A DNA stretch of 64,000 bases from Humulus lupulus (GCF_963169125.1 NC_084794.1:223445409-223509408); one strand, 5' to 3'. Positions 9,214 through 21,003 are shown, counted from the stretch's first letter. A program made the numbers and translations. Notes: generated from the letters alone by a model not told the origin.

Positions 9214-11529
9214 AGATAAGTGGTCCACTACCACGTTTTCAACTCCTTTCTTGTCCTTTATGGTCAAATCAAATTCCCGTAACAGAAGGATCTACCTAAT
9301 TAAACGCGCCTTAGCATCCTTTTTGGAAAGGAGGTATTTTAAGGCAGAATGGTCCATAAAGACTGTGATAGGTGAGCCAATCAGGTAGGAATGAAACTTT
9401 TCAAGTGCGAATACTACAGCAAGTAACTCTTTTTTAGTAGCAGAATAGTTCATCTGAGCACTGTTAAGAGTTCTACTTGCGTAATAAACAACGAAGGGCT
9501 TCCCTTCCCTTCTTTGACCTAAGACAACCCCTATAGCATAATTGCTAGCATCACACATGACTTCGAACGGTAAGTTCTAATTTGGTGGCTGAATGATAGG
9601 GGCGGAAGTGAGTTTTGCAACGAGTGTTCGGAAAGATTCCTTACACTTAGGTGTCCAACTGAACACAACATCTTTTGCTAGGAGGTTTGACAAAGGGCGA
9701 GCAATTGTCGAATATTTTTGTATGAACCTCCTGTAGAATCCTACATGCCCAAGAAAAGATCGAATGTCTTTAACAGTCTTGGGGGTGGGTAGCTTTGATA
9801 TGAGTTCAATCTTTGATTGATCAGCCTCAATTCCTCATTCTGACACGACATGCCCCAAGACTATGCCTGATGGCACCATGAAATGACACTTTTCCCAGTT
9901 GAGTACCAAGCCTTTCTCTTTGCAACATTTAAGCATAGATTCTAAATTGAGAAGGCTTGATTGAAATGAATCTCCAAAGACTGTAAAATCATCCATGAAT
10001 ACTTCCATATATTTATCAATCCTATCACTAAATATGCTCATCATGCATCACTGGAAAGTAGATGGAGCATTGCACAAGCCAAATGGCATACGTCGGAAGG
10101 CAAAAGTACCAAAAGGACAAGTGAATGTGGTCTTATCCTGATCTTCTAAGGCAATCTCGATTTGGTAATACCCTGAATAACCATTGAGAAAACTATAGAA
10201 AGGATGACCTTCCACACGTTCCAATATTTCATCGATGAATGGAAGTGGAAAATTGTATTTGCAGGGCTCCATTTAATTTTCTATAATCACTGCACATGCG
10301 CCACCCAGTTATGACCTTGGTAGGCACAAGTTCCCCTTTTTCATTTTGTACCACTATTACCCCTGATTTCTTGGGAACAACCTGAGTTGGGCTAACCCAT
10401 TTACTGTCAGCAACAGGATAGATTATGCCAGAATCAAGAAGTTCAAGACTTCAGTCTTAACTACTTTCATCGTTGGGTTCAATCTTCTTTGAGGGTCACG
10501 GCATGGTATAGCCCCGTTTTCCAATTGAATGTGATGGGAGCAAATTAAAGGAATAATACCTTTGATGTTAGCTATCGTCCATCCTAATGCATCTCTTTGT
10601 TCTTGCAACACATTGATGAGTTGGCACTCTTGTGTGGCATTGATCTTGGAAGATATTATGACAGGAAAAGTGTTGTCAACTCCCAGGAAAACATGCTTAA
10701 GACCCTCAAGAAGTTGGGCCAACTTTTGTTGAGGAGCTTTCTTAATGGAAGGTTTTGGTGTTTCTCGATCTTGAGGAAGTTCCTCAAAGATTGGATTCCA
10801 AAACATGGTTCTTCTAGTCTGTGAATGTTTGACGATTTCAGGGTTGATTTTAGACTCATCGGGCTCAGAACTTTCTGAAATTTGGAAGATGTGATTAAAA
10901 TGATTAGACGTGTATTTCGCTTCGACCTCTTCCAAAATAAGTGTATCAATCAAATATGATTGGAAACACTCATCGTTATTAGGTGGTTGTTTGCCGATAT
11001 GGAAAACATTCACTTCTAGAGTCATGTTCCCAAAAGAGATTGTCATGAGACCATTCCTACAGTTAATGAGTGCATTTGCTGTTGCGAGGAAAGGTCTACC
11101 GAGAATGATGGGAATTTCTGACTCTATACTCACTTCAGATTGAGTGTCCACTATGAGAAAATCAACAGGGTAATAGAATTTTTCAATTTGAATTAGGACA
11201 TCTTCTACTATTCCCCGAGGTTTCTTGACTGATCGATCGGCCAGTTGTAGCACCACAAATGTGGGCTTGAGTTCTTCTAGACCTAACTGCAAGTATATTG
11301 AATATGGCATGAGATTTACACTTGCTCCTAAGTCTAGAAGGGCTTGACCGAATTCCTGTTCCCCAATTTGGCATCAGATGGTGGGACACCCAGGATCTTT
11401 GTACTTAGGCGGTGTCTTGCAGTCAATTACCGCGCTAGCTTGTTCTGCCAAGAATGCAATTTTCTGGACATGGTGCTTTCTTTTAACGGTGCATAAATCC
11501 TTGATAACTTTGGCATAAGCTAGCACTTG
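9214..11529 (-). pseudogene. pol: T3 Athila-type protease, reverse transcriptase, RNase H
   Basis: Pol of an Athila-lineage element, which matures the particle proteins and copies RNA to DNA. Minus-strand order is: end of gag (near 11520-11400), protease around LLDLGASVNLMPYS (near 11345-11305) and ILGRPFLATANAL, reverse transcriptase with MPFGLCNAPSTFQ (near 10080) and catalytic FMDDF (near 9995), then RNase H with CDASNYAIG and FMDHSALKYLL (9558-9292). The final residues DHLS (9217) lead towards integrase and are then cut by T2. Nearly all of it stays in one frame with several stops, for example near 10423, 10272, 9835 and 9292. FMDD is intact. It cannot be translated whole. Confidence 0.9.
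11181..11329 (-). repeat. Direct repeat copy 1 within T3 protease
   Basis: A 149-bp segment coding for the residues after the protease active site. It is repeated at 11531-11679 at an offset of exactly 350 bp, with only a few base differences. This copy is in its normal protease context. Confidence 0.9.
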
Positions 11530-11530
11530 T

Positions 11531-11679
11531 TTTCAATTTGAATTAGAACATCTTCTACTATTCCTCGAGGTTTCTTGACTGATCGATCGACCAGTTGTAG
11601 CACCACAGATGTGGGCTTGAGTTCACCTAGACCTAACTGCAAGTATATTGAATATGGCATGAGATTTACACTTGCTCCT
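11531..11679 (-). repeat. Direct repeat copy 2, displaced protease segment
   Basis: Second copy of the 149-bp protease segment, placed where gag should be. It ends in CTTGCTCCTG followed by a run of ten A and about 40 AT-rich bases before the primer site. It probably arose during a rearrangement that also removed gag, such as template switching in reverse transcription. Confidence 0.88.
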
Positions 11680-11728
11680 GAAAAAAAAAATTAATTTACT
11701 ATGCAAACCTTTAATTGTAGAATTACCA

Positions 11729-11745
11729 CCCCGGCAACGGCGCCA
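11729..11745 (-). promoter_or_regulatory. T3 primer-binding site, Asp tRNA type
   Basis: The minus strand reads TGGCGCCGTTGCCGGGG, complementary to the 3' end of plant tRNA-Asp. This is the typical primer of Athila elements. It lies five bases from the LTR end. Confidence 0.92.
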
Positions 11746-11750
11746 AAAAT

Positions 11751-13081
11751 TGATATCGCCCAATAAACTCCTAAGCGGTCGCAATAGTAATCAGGCTATG
11801 TCGTATCCACAGAGAGGTAAAATACAAGTAAAAAGAAAGATTAGTAAACTAAAAATAATAAACTTTGAAAAAGAATATATATTTTTTTAAAACACTAAAT
11901 AAACAAAATTGAGGAATTAGAATCAGAGAGAAAATATGGAAGACATAAGTTTCATTCATGCAAACATATATATATATATAATAAAATTGATTCATTCTAC
12001 TCAATTATAACTCTACACCATTAATGATAGTGGGAAAATATATATAATAAAGCTCACCTTAAAATATTTCTTAATTAAATTATACTAACTTCTAATTTTA
12101 AAAACCTATCATATTATATACATTAGAGCGACAAAATACCAATGGCAGAATGCAGTAAAAAGCATATACTATAACAAACATCCTAAATTAAATCGATAGC
12201 CTAAATTACATAAGAAGAGCATGACTAGACTTATGTAAAAGACACTAATAAATTTAGAATTAAAATTAGAAGAAAATAAATTTAATTGTAACAAAGATAT
12301 AGAAATGAAGAACACAATAAAGAATCAATATATTAAAAATATAATGTGAAACATGAACTTCACTCTAGCCTTTCCACAAGAGAATTTAGCATAAAATAGG
12401 CATTGTTTTCACTCAAAGTAATGTAAAAGAGATGAAAGAATAATAAGAACAAAAAATGCTTTTCTCTCTCACTATACTCTCCACACTTAATTCCACAATC
12501 TGATGATTTTTTCCTACGTTTGGCTCTCTATTTATAGTGGAAATATGACCCAAAATGTGTTAAAATCGTGTACTAAAGAGTGGAAAAAATGGCTGCAAAG
12601 TGGGACAAGTGGGAGACAAGTGCAGCAATAAAGGAGACACGATGGCCACGTGTCACGCACCGATTGGCTCGGCAGTGGAGTGCGTCAGGTGCATGGTAGA
12701 CAGCAGCAGGCGAGTGAGATAGGTGGCGGGATCGGGTTTGCTCGGCAGCTGGTGCGACAGGCGAGGTGGTAGGCATGGCAGGCACGGCAGCCGGCTCCGG
12801 CTCGGCTGGTTGCTGAAGACTTTGGGCTTGGGCCGTTTTGGGCCTAATTTTGTCAAAAATGCCATTTTCTTCATGATTTCTTCAATTTTAATTCTTTCTT
12901 TCTTCTTTCTTTTTCTTTGTGTCAAAATACATTTTATTTCCTGAAAATTAACCACAAATTAAATTAAAATTAATATTTTCAAATATAAAATATATGACAA
13001 TAAATCCATGAAAATATTAATTAAAACTTGATTAATTTTAAACTTAAAGACAAATAATATGATACTTTTGAACACTAATCA
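11751..13081 (-). repeat. T3 5' LTR (1331 bp)
   Basis: On the minus strand it begins TGATTAGTG (ending at 13081) and ends GCGATATCA (11751), giving a perfect TGAT/ATCA inverted end. A TATA box (CTATAAATAG on the minus strand) lies at 12528-12537. The body is very AT-rich with an ATATAT tract near 11966-11981. A GC-rich part lies at 12640-12830. The flank AGAAC (13082-13086) is the visible half of the expected target-site duplication. Confidence 0.88.
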
Positions 13082-14737
13082 AGAACCATCGCTGGGAAGT
13101 TTCTGATAGGGTGGCTAGGAAGATCCTGCACCTGGCGTCATCTCGAACCCCGTGAGGTTAGTTTGTAGTTCAAAGTGATGAACGTGGGATACTAGGTCCT
13201 CCAACCCATTATACATTTTCCATGTTGGCATTTTGAATTTGACATGTATTGGCAGCTGATTTATATGGTTTGAAAATGGGGAACCCCTCTGTCTTTCCAT
13301 TTCAATATATGTTAACTTGAGGGTTGTCAAGTCCTTTACTAGTCAGGTTAATAGATCCAGCTGGGCTTGGATGTTAGGTTCTGCAGCTGCCTGGGGCTGT
13401 GCTGCATTACGGACCTCATCCATTCTTGGGTCCCAAACAGGCTCAGTCAAAGCTACGTTGTTTGAATCCCAATTTTCCCTACTGTGATTAAGAGCGTCTC
13501 GAAGGTCTTCGCCTCCCATGGGACCCATTCAATTAAAAATAGAATTTGGCTGAGGCCTACCCCAACGTTCTACCAATCTTCCCTTCCTAGTACTGGAGGT
13601 ACTCCTTGGAACCCTCCACCTCGGGGAGGTTGGTTGCTAGGGATTTCCTGCCCTTGTGGGAAAAATGGTCCTTCGGGCTGGTTACCTTCCTGTCATTGGT
13701 TATTAGGCTGGCGAACATGGCTTGCTGCCTCATCATGGTCATACCCATCAGCATAATGGGGCCTGTATACGCTACTCACCTCTGGCTCATCTCTTCGGGA
13801 CCTTGGTCGGTATTCTTGTTACTGTCTGTACCGACCAAGTTGCTGCTAGTAGTTCTGAGGTTGACCACCCCTGTTTGGTGCTGGGACTCAAGGGTTTCCA
13901 TCTCGTATGCAGTGCTATAATTCCTAACATGGTTACTACCCTAAGGTCTTGGCCGAACATCTCTAGCTTGGTCCTGTCCCATGCCACGTCTTGGCAAGAC
14001 CTACTCATCTGCCGATAATGGTCGCCTATTGTTGTTGGCCTGGGTGCCCGACCAGATCTGTGACTCCTGGTTGGACCTTGGTTTCCATTCTGAGGCTGAG
14101 CCCCTGGCCCATGCATGGCACCTTCACCAAAACCAAAAATGGGAGGACGTTGTTGGTTTTGGGCAGTAGTGCCAACAGCGGTTCCCATACCTTGTGTCTG
14201 TTGTTGTTGCATGTAATTATGAATAGACACAGCAGCCTCCTTTGTCCGATGTTCCATATCCTCTTGTCGGGCCCATATCTCTCGTGCATGCCGATCCATC
14301 CACTCTTGAAAGTCTCTCCTCTGTTTTTCAAAGGCTTCATTAAGGGCCTCCTGCACAGTGTCTCACCCCTGATTCATAAAGACCAGTTGATCGTGAATTT
14401 GTCCAACGACTTCCCTTATCTGATCAATCTCGGGGTCGAGTCCCTCAATATCTACATGGGGTTCATATCGTCCAGGGCCTCCATCCTTGGGTCCTTGCTG
14501 ATCGGCAACCTGCGCAGCAGTTCCACCTGACGCTCCTGCCTGAGTGATTCCAGCAGAAGTAGCAGCCCCTTTCCCTGCTGCAGTAGGCCCAGCGGTTTAC
14601 CCCCTAACACCAGATGAATTTCTAGGCGGCAAATTACTTCGCTGCCCATAGAAATTGCTTATTGAAGGGACTTGGTGAGAGACTTTAGCCTCGGGCTCTG
14701 GAGGCTCCTAGCTTGATCTTCTGGTTGAGACTACCAT
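13082..14737 (-). pseudogene. gag: T4 Gag polyprotein, frameshifted and truncated
   Basis: The frame starts at the ATG ending at 14737 (MVVSTRR), just after the primer region. An N-terminal Ala/Gly-rich part has stops. A charged helical stretch (EAFEKQRRDFQEWMDRHARE, near 14330-14270) and an Arg/Pro/Gln-rich part follow. The region 13530-13787 is frameshifted. The original frame then resumes with the gag core FSNHINQLP and VKFKMPTWKMYNG (13265-13190), where related gags have the FKMP..YDG..DP..H motif. The gene stops at 13082 where T3 begins, so the zinc knuckle is missing. It encodes a capsid protein by family; lineage is inferred, not proven. Confidence 0.8.
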
Positions 14738-14772
14738 CTTTGCAGCAATAAAATCTGAATGTAATTGTCTTC

Positions 14773-14795
14773 AGCTCTCAATGAGAGCACCAAAA
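14773..14795 (-). promoter_or_regulatory. T4 candidate primer-binding region
   Basis: Directly after the LTR end the minus strand reads TTTTGGTGCTCTCATTGAGAGC. The same position in T11 reads TTTTGGTGGTTTCATTGAGAGC. I cannot name the tRNA. GCTCTC-ATT-GAGAGC is also a perfect small hairpin in T4. Confidence 0.5.
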
Positions 14796-15617
14796 TGTTG
14801 ACTGGTTTTTTGGTCAACTAACGCGGAGTTAAAATAATTAATTAGAGAGCTTTCATTCAGACAATCAATGAACTATAAATCAGCCGAGAACCTAATAACT
14901 ACGAGCAATGAATAATAAAAGACACCAGAAATTATAGAGGTTCAGCCCCAAAAGACAGTAATGACCTACTTCCTCTTCAATTTGTATTGATCTTAAAGGT
15001 TTACACAAGATGACCAGTGAAAATAGGTACGATTCTAAGTGTAAAAAGAATACATAATGGAAAAAATCTCTGCTAAGTGTTCTTAATGAGCTGGTCGGTA
15101 TATTCTTGGTGCTAGTTGGTTGGCTAAAAGTCTGAACCCCTTCCACGGTGGTGGAAGGATTGCATTTATACTTTTCCCCAATGCCCAGGAAGTCGTGTCT
15201 GCACTGCCACTGCTGCAAAATATCCCTCCCTTTTCGCGGGTAGTTGCATTCCTATTCTTCAGGAGTTTGACCGATTTTTCAGGAGAACTGTGAGGCGTGA
15301 AAATGATATCACTAACTTCATCTGATCAGGTGCATCGGGTTTCTTGGAGATCATACTGAGCAACCTCTTTTATGGTAGACACACCGCGCAGCTGCTCTCC
15401 TAGGGAGCACACCTCACAACAAATGTTATTCCTTGGTCAAGTGTGTTCTTTCCATTTTCTTTGATTGTTGTACGCTTATGCACGCTTATGCCACTTGTCA
15501 AGAATAAAAGGTCATATGCCCCCACTATGATGCCACGTGTCCAACCTTCATGCCCTGTCAGCTGTGTATATTTTTGGGATACTATTGATGCTCCCTCAAC
15601 CTCTGCAATAGCAGTCA
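14796..15617 (-). repeat. T4 5' LTR (822 bp)
   Basis: On the minus strand it starts TGACTGCTATTG (ending at 15617) and ends GTCAACA (14796). A TATA-like TATAAAT lies at 15164-15170. The end matches the T11 LTR end (AGTCAACA), and a TGGTGTCTTTT block is shared. The right boundary was set where the T5 frame (HEQHL) stops matching its family. Confidence 0.75.
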
Positions 15618-16760
15618 GAGATGTTGCTCATGCTCTGCCTCTGAACGAGAGTAAACCAGGATGTAGTCAATGAAAACAATCACAAACTGATCTGAGAAGT
15701 CCTTGAACACCCTATTCATCAGATCCATAAAAGCTGCCGGGGCATTGGTCAGTCCAAATGACATGACCAAAAACTCATAGTGCCCGTACCTCTTGCGGAA
15801 GGTCATCTTCAGAATATCCTCATCCTTGATCCTTAGCTAGTGATAACCAGATGAAAGATCAATCTTCGAGAATACTGTCTTACCCTACAGCTGATCAAAC
15901 AGGTCATCTATCCTCAGTAAGGGGTACTTGTTCTTAATTGTTAACTTGTTCAACTCCCTATAGTCTATAAACATTCTTAGAGTCCCATCCTTCTTCTTCA
16001 CAAATAAAATCAGAGCACCCCATGGCGAGAAGCTAGTTCTGATAAATCCCAACTCTAGTAGCTCCTGCAAATGTATCTTCAACTCCTTTAGCTCTGCCGG
16101 AGCCATTCTATATGGTGCCTTCGACACTGGTTCTTTACCCTGCGCTAACTCAATAACGAACTTAATTTTCCTGTGCGGTGGAAACCCCAGTAACTCCTTA
16201 GGAAACACATCCAAGAACTCACATACCAGTCTAGTCTCTCTTGGCCCCACTAGCGTATCTTTAGTGGTGTCAACCACACTAGCTAGAAAACCTATACAAC
16301 CTCCTTGTAATAGGTCTCTAGCCCTCAACGCTTATATCATAAGAATGCAGGGTCCATGCACAGTACCCACAAAAATAAAGGGGTCCTCACTCTCTGGCTC
16401 AAAAGCCACTATCTTCTTCCTACAATCTATAGTATCTCCATACCTAACTAACCAATCCATCCCCAAGATCATATCAAAATCATCCATACCCAACTCAAAT
16501 AAATCTACTGATAGTTCCTTATTGTCCACCATCATTGGCAGTGCTCTAATCCATCTCTTAGAAACTACCATTTCCCCTGTATGCAGTATAGTCCCAAACC
16601 CCGCAATATAATACTCACTATGTCTACACAATCTATCAATCACTTTCCTAGAAAAAAAATGAATGTGTAGCACTAGAGTCAATCAATATAGTATATAAAG
16701 AGACAATGCTAGAAAGCTAACCTGTCACTACCGATGGACTAGCCTCAACCTCTGCCTGTG
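15618..16760 (-). pseudogene. pol: T5 protease and reverse transcriptase, catalytic residues lost
   Basis: Minus-strand protease begins around DSSATHS (near 16660-16684), where active copies have DSGATHS. DMILGMDWLVRYGDTIDC follows (near 16480-16430). Reverse transcriptase runs from VCEFLDVFP (near 16230) through [44 protein letters not shown] and [20 protein letters not shown] to FIDYILVYS (near 15675). The second Asp of the FIDD catalytic box is Tyr. One frame is kept with stops near 16332, 15885 and 15840. The gene is cut at HEQHL by the T4 LTR, so RNase H and integrase are absent here. The sequence is closest in style to plant Tekay chromoviruses, and the copy is dead. Confidence 0.9.
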
Positions 16761-16817
16761 TCAAGGTGAACACTCGAGCTGGATTCAAGCTGTCCGCCTT
16801 CCCTAGTTCCTATATCT

Positions 16818-17887
16818 TCAACGTTGGGAAATCTTTCTTGGGTGTCCAACCACCCCACACAGGTAACAGGCCTTTGCCCGACATTCACCCAAATGGCGCT
16901 TCCTGCATCTAGTACACTCTGGATAGCTCTTCCATGTCTCACTGCCTCCCTGGCTACCACCCTAGGCACCCCAGCCCCTCCTATCAGGACCAACAATGGT
17001 TGAGGTGTCAAGGGTCTTCCTCTTCTGATCACTGGGGCCTCCACCCTTACCAGACCCTGTAAATGGAGGCACTTCCCTGCGAACATCCCATCTCACAACG
17101 TTTTCCCTCCAAATCTTATTCTCAGCCTCCTCAGCAGTGAGGGCATTCTCAACTGTCTGGGCATAATTTGTTTCCCCAGGAACTGATGTGATCCTCACAT
17201 TTTGGGCTATCATAGCATTAAGCCCTTTAACAAACTTGTCCTGCCTAGCTGCATCCATAGGCACTAAATCAGGTGCGAATTTTGCTAGTCTGTCAAACTT
17301 TATGACATAATCAGTAACTATCATGCTGCCCTACACTAACCTAATGAACTCAGTCACCTTTGCCACCCTGACGGTAATGTTGTAATATTTCTGGCAGAAC
17401 AAATCTCTGAACTCATTCCAACTTAGAGTAGAAACGTCTCGAGTCTGGGATGCCACCTCCCACCAAATGTGGGCATCCTCTTTAAGCATAAAGGTGGCAC
17501 AAGCCACCCTGTCATTACCTTCCACCCTCATAAAATCCAGGATGGAGGTGATCATACTCATCCACTATTCACCCTTAAGTGGATCTGGTCCTCCCTCATA
17601 GATTGGAGGATGTTGTCTCCTAAATCTTTCATAAAGTGGCTCCCACCTGTTCCCAATCTCAGGCGGCTGTTCAACTGGTGCCACAACAAGTGGCAAATTA
17701 GGTGCAGCACTCCCTGATGGAGCTTGCTGCCTCATAAGGCAAATCTCTTCTTGATTTTGAAGTCTAGCTTGCATATCAGCAATCAGCTACTGTAGTTGCT
17801 CAAGAACTGGCAGAGGGTTCGGCCCTACTCATCATCTCTAGCCTCAACCCCAATATCGGCTAGTCGAATTGATCGCCTTAGAGGCAT
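16818..17887 (-). pseudogene. gag: T5 Gag polyprotein, broken
   Basis: The capsid gene begins at the ATG ending at 17887 (MPLRRSIRLADIG). One frameshift follows near 17830. The main frame then runs from MQARLQNQEE to the stop at 16818-16820, with stops near 17565, 17331 and 16962. The core is EPLYERFRRQHPP, IYEGGPDP, AHIWWEVASQ, KFAPDLVP and GLNAMIAQNV. A zinc knuckle CYLCGVVGHPRKIS follows, its last Cys changed to Ser. It is homologous to T1 gag over its whole length. Several stops replace Gln or Arg codons (CAG, CGA), as expected from decay of methylated cytosines. Confidence 0.9.
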
Positions 17888-18264
17888 AACTCTCCAATTT
17901 TATCTGCAATCAACGACTCGGCTGGTCAGGCATTGATAATAGGTTTATAATCCCCCCACAGTCCAACACTGAAACTCAAACTCAACCAACAAAATACAAT
18001 CATAATGCAAATAGGCATTTAAAAAATTATTCACATACAGTAGCAATGCTAATAAGCACGCCTTATCATATTCACATAGAAGTCAAGGGCCAGGCCCTAT
18101 CATATATTCCATGCTTCCTAATAATCATGCAGATAAAACATTTATACTACATTTAAACACTCAAACATATAATCATATATATGGTTACCGAACCCTGAGT
18201 TGAGCTTTTCTTTAGCGATGAGTGTACATGCCCAGCCAGTTTTTAGGAACCCTTAAACCTAGAT
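17888..18264 (-). other. T5 leader between primer site and gag
   Basis: AT-rich non-coding leader of 377 bp. Its gag-proximal end (GAGTCGTTGATTGCAGAT) matches the T1 leader at 112-130. No open frame of note. Confidence 0.7.
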
Positions 18265-18277
18265 GGCTCTAATACCA
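18265..18277 (-). promoter_or_regulatory. T5 primer-binding site, initiator-Met tRNA
   Basis: The minus strand reads TGGTATTAGAGCC, three bases after the LTR end. It has the same C to T change as T2. Confidence 0.9.
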
Positions 18278-18280
18278 AGT

Positions 18281-20126
18281 TGTAACACCTTGGGTAACCG
18301 AGACCATTACACTCTGTATTTAAAATAGTTCAAGACTTGCTAACCAAGTCGTTTGAACATAAATGTGTTTCTAAAGTCAACTGATAGGTTAGGGTTAAAA
18401 GATTTTGATCGTAAAATGGTTGGATTTCATTAAAATAAGAGTTTGATACACGGAATCCCAAAAATAATGTTTACATGGTGATCACAACCCTCAAAAGCTA
18501 ATACAAGTGCAGCTAGCCTAAATGGAAAAATACAAATTTAGGCTCTAGTTCGTGTAATTCCCTCGGCCGTGGCGGTCGAGCAGCTGCCGATGTACACACC
18601 ACCCCCAAAGCTCTCCATCTCATGGCTGGTCTAGCTTTCCTTTGCCTTTACCTACACCACGTAGATGACAATAGAGTATACATAGTAAACTTTAGATCAA
18701 TCAGTTCAATTAATAGCAGAATACAAGTGCTAAACTAGGCAACAATAATAGTTTAATCCAAACATATAAATCAATCTTAATAAAGTTAAATAGGTGTTGG
18801 CGCCCTTAGGCTGAGCCCTTTGGTTAGTTAGCTGATCTCGACTCGCTCAGTTTGAGCTGCATTCAGTATGCTCAACATTAGCCCCGACTCCCTTAGGTCG
18901 TACTTTCACATCACACATAACAGATATACAGGTTATAGAACACATATGTTTATTTACAGGGGATCTCAGTCCCATTCACAACTTTGGTGCAATTTTCTTA
19001 CCTTGAGTCCTGAGCGAAGGATGTGGAGTAGTCCCGAGCACGATCCTTAATCTCGAGCCTTAACGGTAACCCTAGTCACAAGCGACAATGGATAACTATG
19101 AAAATCTAATCAAATTAAATGTTTTGGAATAAAATACTAACCTCCGGGACCTCAAATTCTACTAAACTAGGTAGTAGAATTCATCCTGAGCGCTTAGGTT
19201 TAAGTCTGCAAGCCTCACCGAGCCTAAGAAGCAAATCTTGGCTATGACTGCCTAGGCGGGCCGCAACCTGGCCCTAAGGGTTACGCTGCGCCCCAAATCA
19301 GAGGCGCCAGCTTCTTGTCCCAGTGGGGAGGCAGGCCGCGACTTGCCCCCTAGGGCCACGGCGTGCCCACGAATCAGCAAGCCCTCCAAGGCCTTTTGGG
19401 GCACGCGGGCCGCGACATCCATAAACTAGGTTGCGATGCGCCCCCATGAACCCATAAATCCCTGGGTTTTCTCCATTTTTCCCCAACTCACAGCCTGAGA
19501 ATTCAACCTTGAATATATACCCAAGCCAAAACTAGGTCCAGAATTCCTAAGATCACCTTACAAAAAACACATATAGCCTAGAATACTAGTTCAATCTTCC
19601 TTAAATGCCCAAATTCAAAATCCCTCAAGTACCCCTCAACATGATCACAGTCAACTAGAAATTCAACAACTTAAAACCTGAAACCTTACCTCAGCGATAA
19701 CTAAATCCTTAGGTTTTCGTTGCCTACTCCTAGCTTCAATTCTTCATTCCCCAAGCTTCAATTCCTAGGCTCTCCTTCAGCACTTCAAAACATTCAAGCA
19801 CAATAGAGGGAGAGAGAGAGAGTTTGAGAAGTGTTCCTAGTGGTTCTGATTGTCTCCTAGAGTCTCATCTGAGTATATCTTTTAACCAAAAGACTAGTAT
19901 ACCCCTCAAGACAACTCAACCCCTTTGTTTCACTTAATGGTAAAACGATCATTTGCCCCGTTTCCCACTAATTCCCCAAGTCACCCTACAAATTCCCAAT
20001 TGATCCCACATGCCCAACTAATTATCAAATACTTACCCATTACTCAATAAATCCCAAATATACGTTAAATTTCCCAAAATACCCCTAGGCTCACCCCGAG
20101 CCGGGTATTAAACCCTGCTGTGACTA
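18281..20126 (-). repeat. T5 5' LTR, 3' part (1846 bp)
   Basis: The minus-strand LTR end GGTGTTACA lies at 18281. The segment shows the T1-type order: hairpin at 18563-18579, GCTCAC/GTAGGTAAAGGCAAAGG block near 18640-18660, GC-rich block at 19245-19445, and an AG/CT-rich tract near 19808-19826. It breaks off at 20126 where the T6 LTR starts, and continues at 39454. Confidence 0.9.
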
Positions 20127-20976
20127 TGTAGAGTCCCAGAATGTTTACTTAGCTAGATAGTAGTAGTAGTAGTAGTAGTGATAGCAAGTAGTAGTTATAG
20201 TATGTGGATTTTGGTTCAAGCCAAGACTTAGTTGAACACTCGTAGCAACACTTATAGATTTTCTAAGTTTAACCTACATTTTAAGAATATTAATTTTAGC
20301 ATAAGGTTTGATTTATATAGCCGATTATAAAGATGTCATATATTACACTATAAGGTTTAGATAGTACTAATAAGATCATGACACTTTTCGTGTGCAGGTT
20401 TATTTAAGGATTTAATTATTGTTTAAGTAAAAGAAAGTTCAAGAAAACTCTAGAATCTTCCAAGACCAATAAGAGCATGACATTTGTCACAACCTTGTTT
20501 ATTTGAGGATTTAAGTGGATAATTCAGAAATAGAGGTTTCTAGAACCTCTAGACCCTTCCAGAACCTGCTGGAATCTCATATTACTCAGTCAAACTTGTT
20601 TATCATTTCAAATTAGGCTGATAATGTTCAATTACGTGTTTAAAATATTCACGTATGCCGATATATCGTAGCCTAGGAGCTGATATATCGCCAAACAGGG
20701 AATATGAAAAACACGTGAACTTCGCACAAACGCATCGACGAACCCTCAGGATATAATCCCAGGCAATATATCGCCTACAATGGGTGATATATCGGCTCTA
20801 GGATTACATTTTCAAATGATTTTGAAACCGAGCTCAATTCATTCGTTAATCGCTTGACCAACCTCTGAACGTTTTGACCAAGTCTTAAGCCTCTGTTGAA
20901 CGAATATTCAAATATTTTTCAATTATTATTCATTATTTTTATTCAAGCTAAAAGGAGGTAGTTCACTCCTTGAATT

Positions 20977-21003
20977 CTATAAATAGGACCTAGTCTATAA
21001 ATA
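20977..21003 (+). promoter_or_regulatory. T6 5' LTR duplicated TATA box
   Basis: CTATAAATAGGACCTAGT occurs twice in tandem, 18 bp apart. T7, T2 and the T6 3' LTR each have it once, so the duplication arose in this copy. Confidence 0.8.

Larger units (their letters stand above)
9214..13081 (-). mobile_element. T3: Athila-like gypsy element, gag deleted, 5' half
   Basis: Minus-strand order is 5' LTR (11751-13081), Asp-tRNA primer site (11729-11745), then the C-terminal end of gag, protease, reverse transcriptase and RNase H to 9214. The body of gag is missing: only 50 bases separate the primer site from a duplicated protease segment. The left side is cut by T2. The right LTR terminus lies in the T4 gag, so T3 inserted into T4. 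Confidence 0.88.
13082..15617 (-). mobile_element. T4: Tat-like gypsy element, 5' LTR and gag only
   Basis: Minus-strand order is a 5' LTR (14796-15617), a primer-site-like stretch (14773-14795) and a broken gag, then truncation by T3. The LTR end and the TTTTGGTG...TCATTGAGAGC stretch after it resemble T11, which suggests the Tat lineage. The right LTR terminus lies in the T5 reverse transcriptase, so T4 inserted into T5. Confidence 0.78.
15618..20126 (-). mobile_element. T5: Tekay-like gypsy element, main part, split by T6
   Basis: Minus-strand order is 5' LTR (39783-39454 joined to 20126-18281), primer site, leader, gag, protease and reverse transcriptase, then truncation by T4 at 15617. 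The LTR is interrupted by T6, flanked by GACTA (20122-20126) and AACTA (39454-39458), a target-site duplication with one mismatch. LTR sequence on both sides of T6 continues the T1-type LTR in order. Confidence 0.9.

Noticed and set aside
13484..14530. Several plus-strand open frames of 60-180 codons
   Set aside because: They are antisense shadows of the T4 gag; the gag motifs are on the minus strand.
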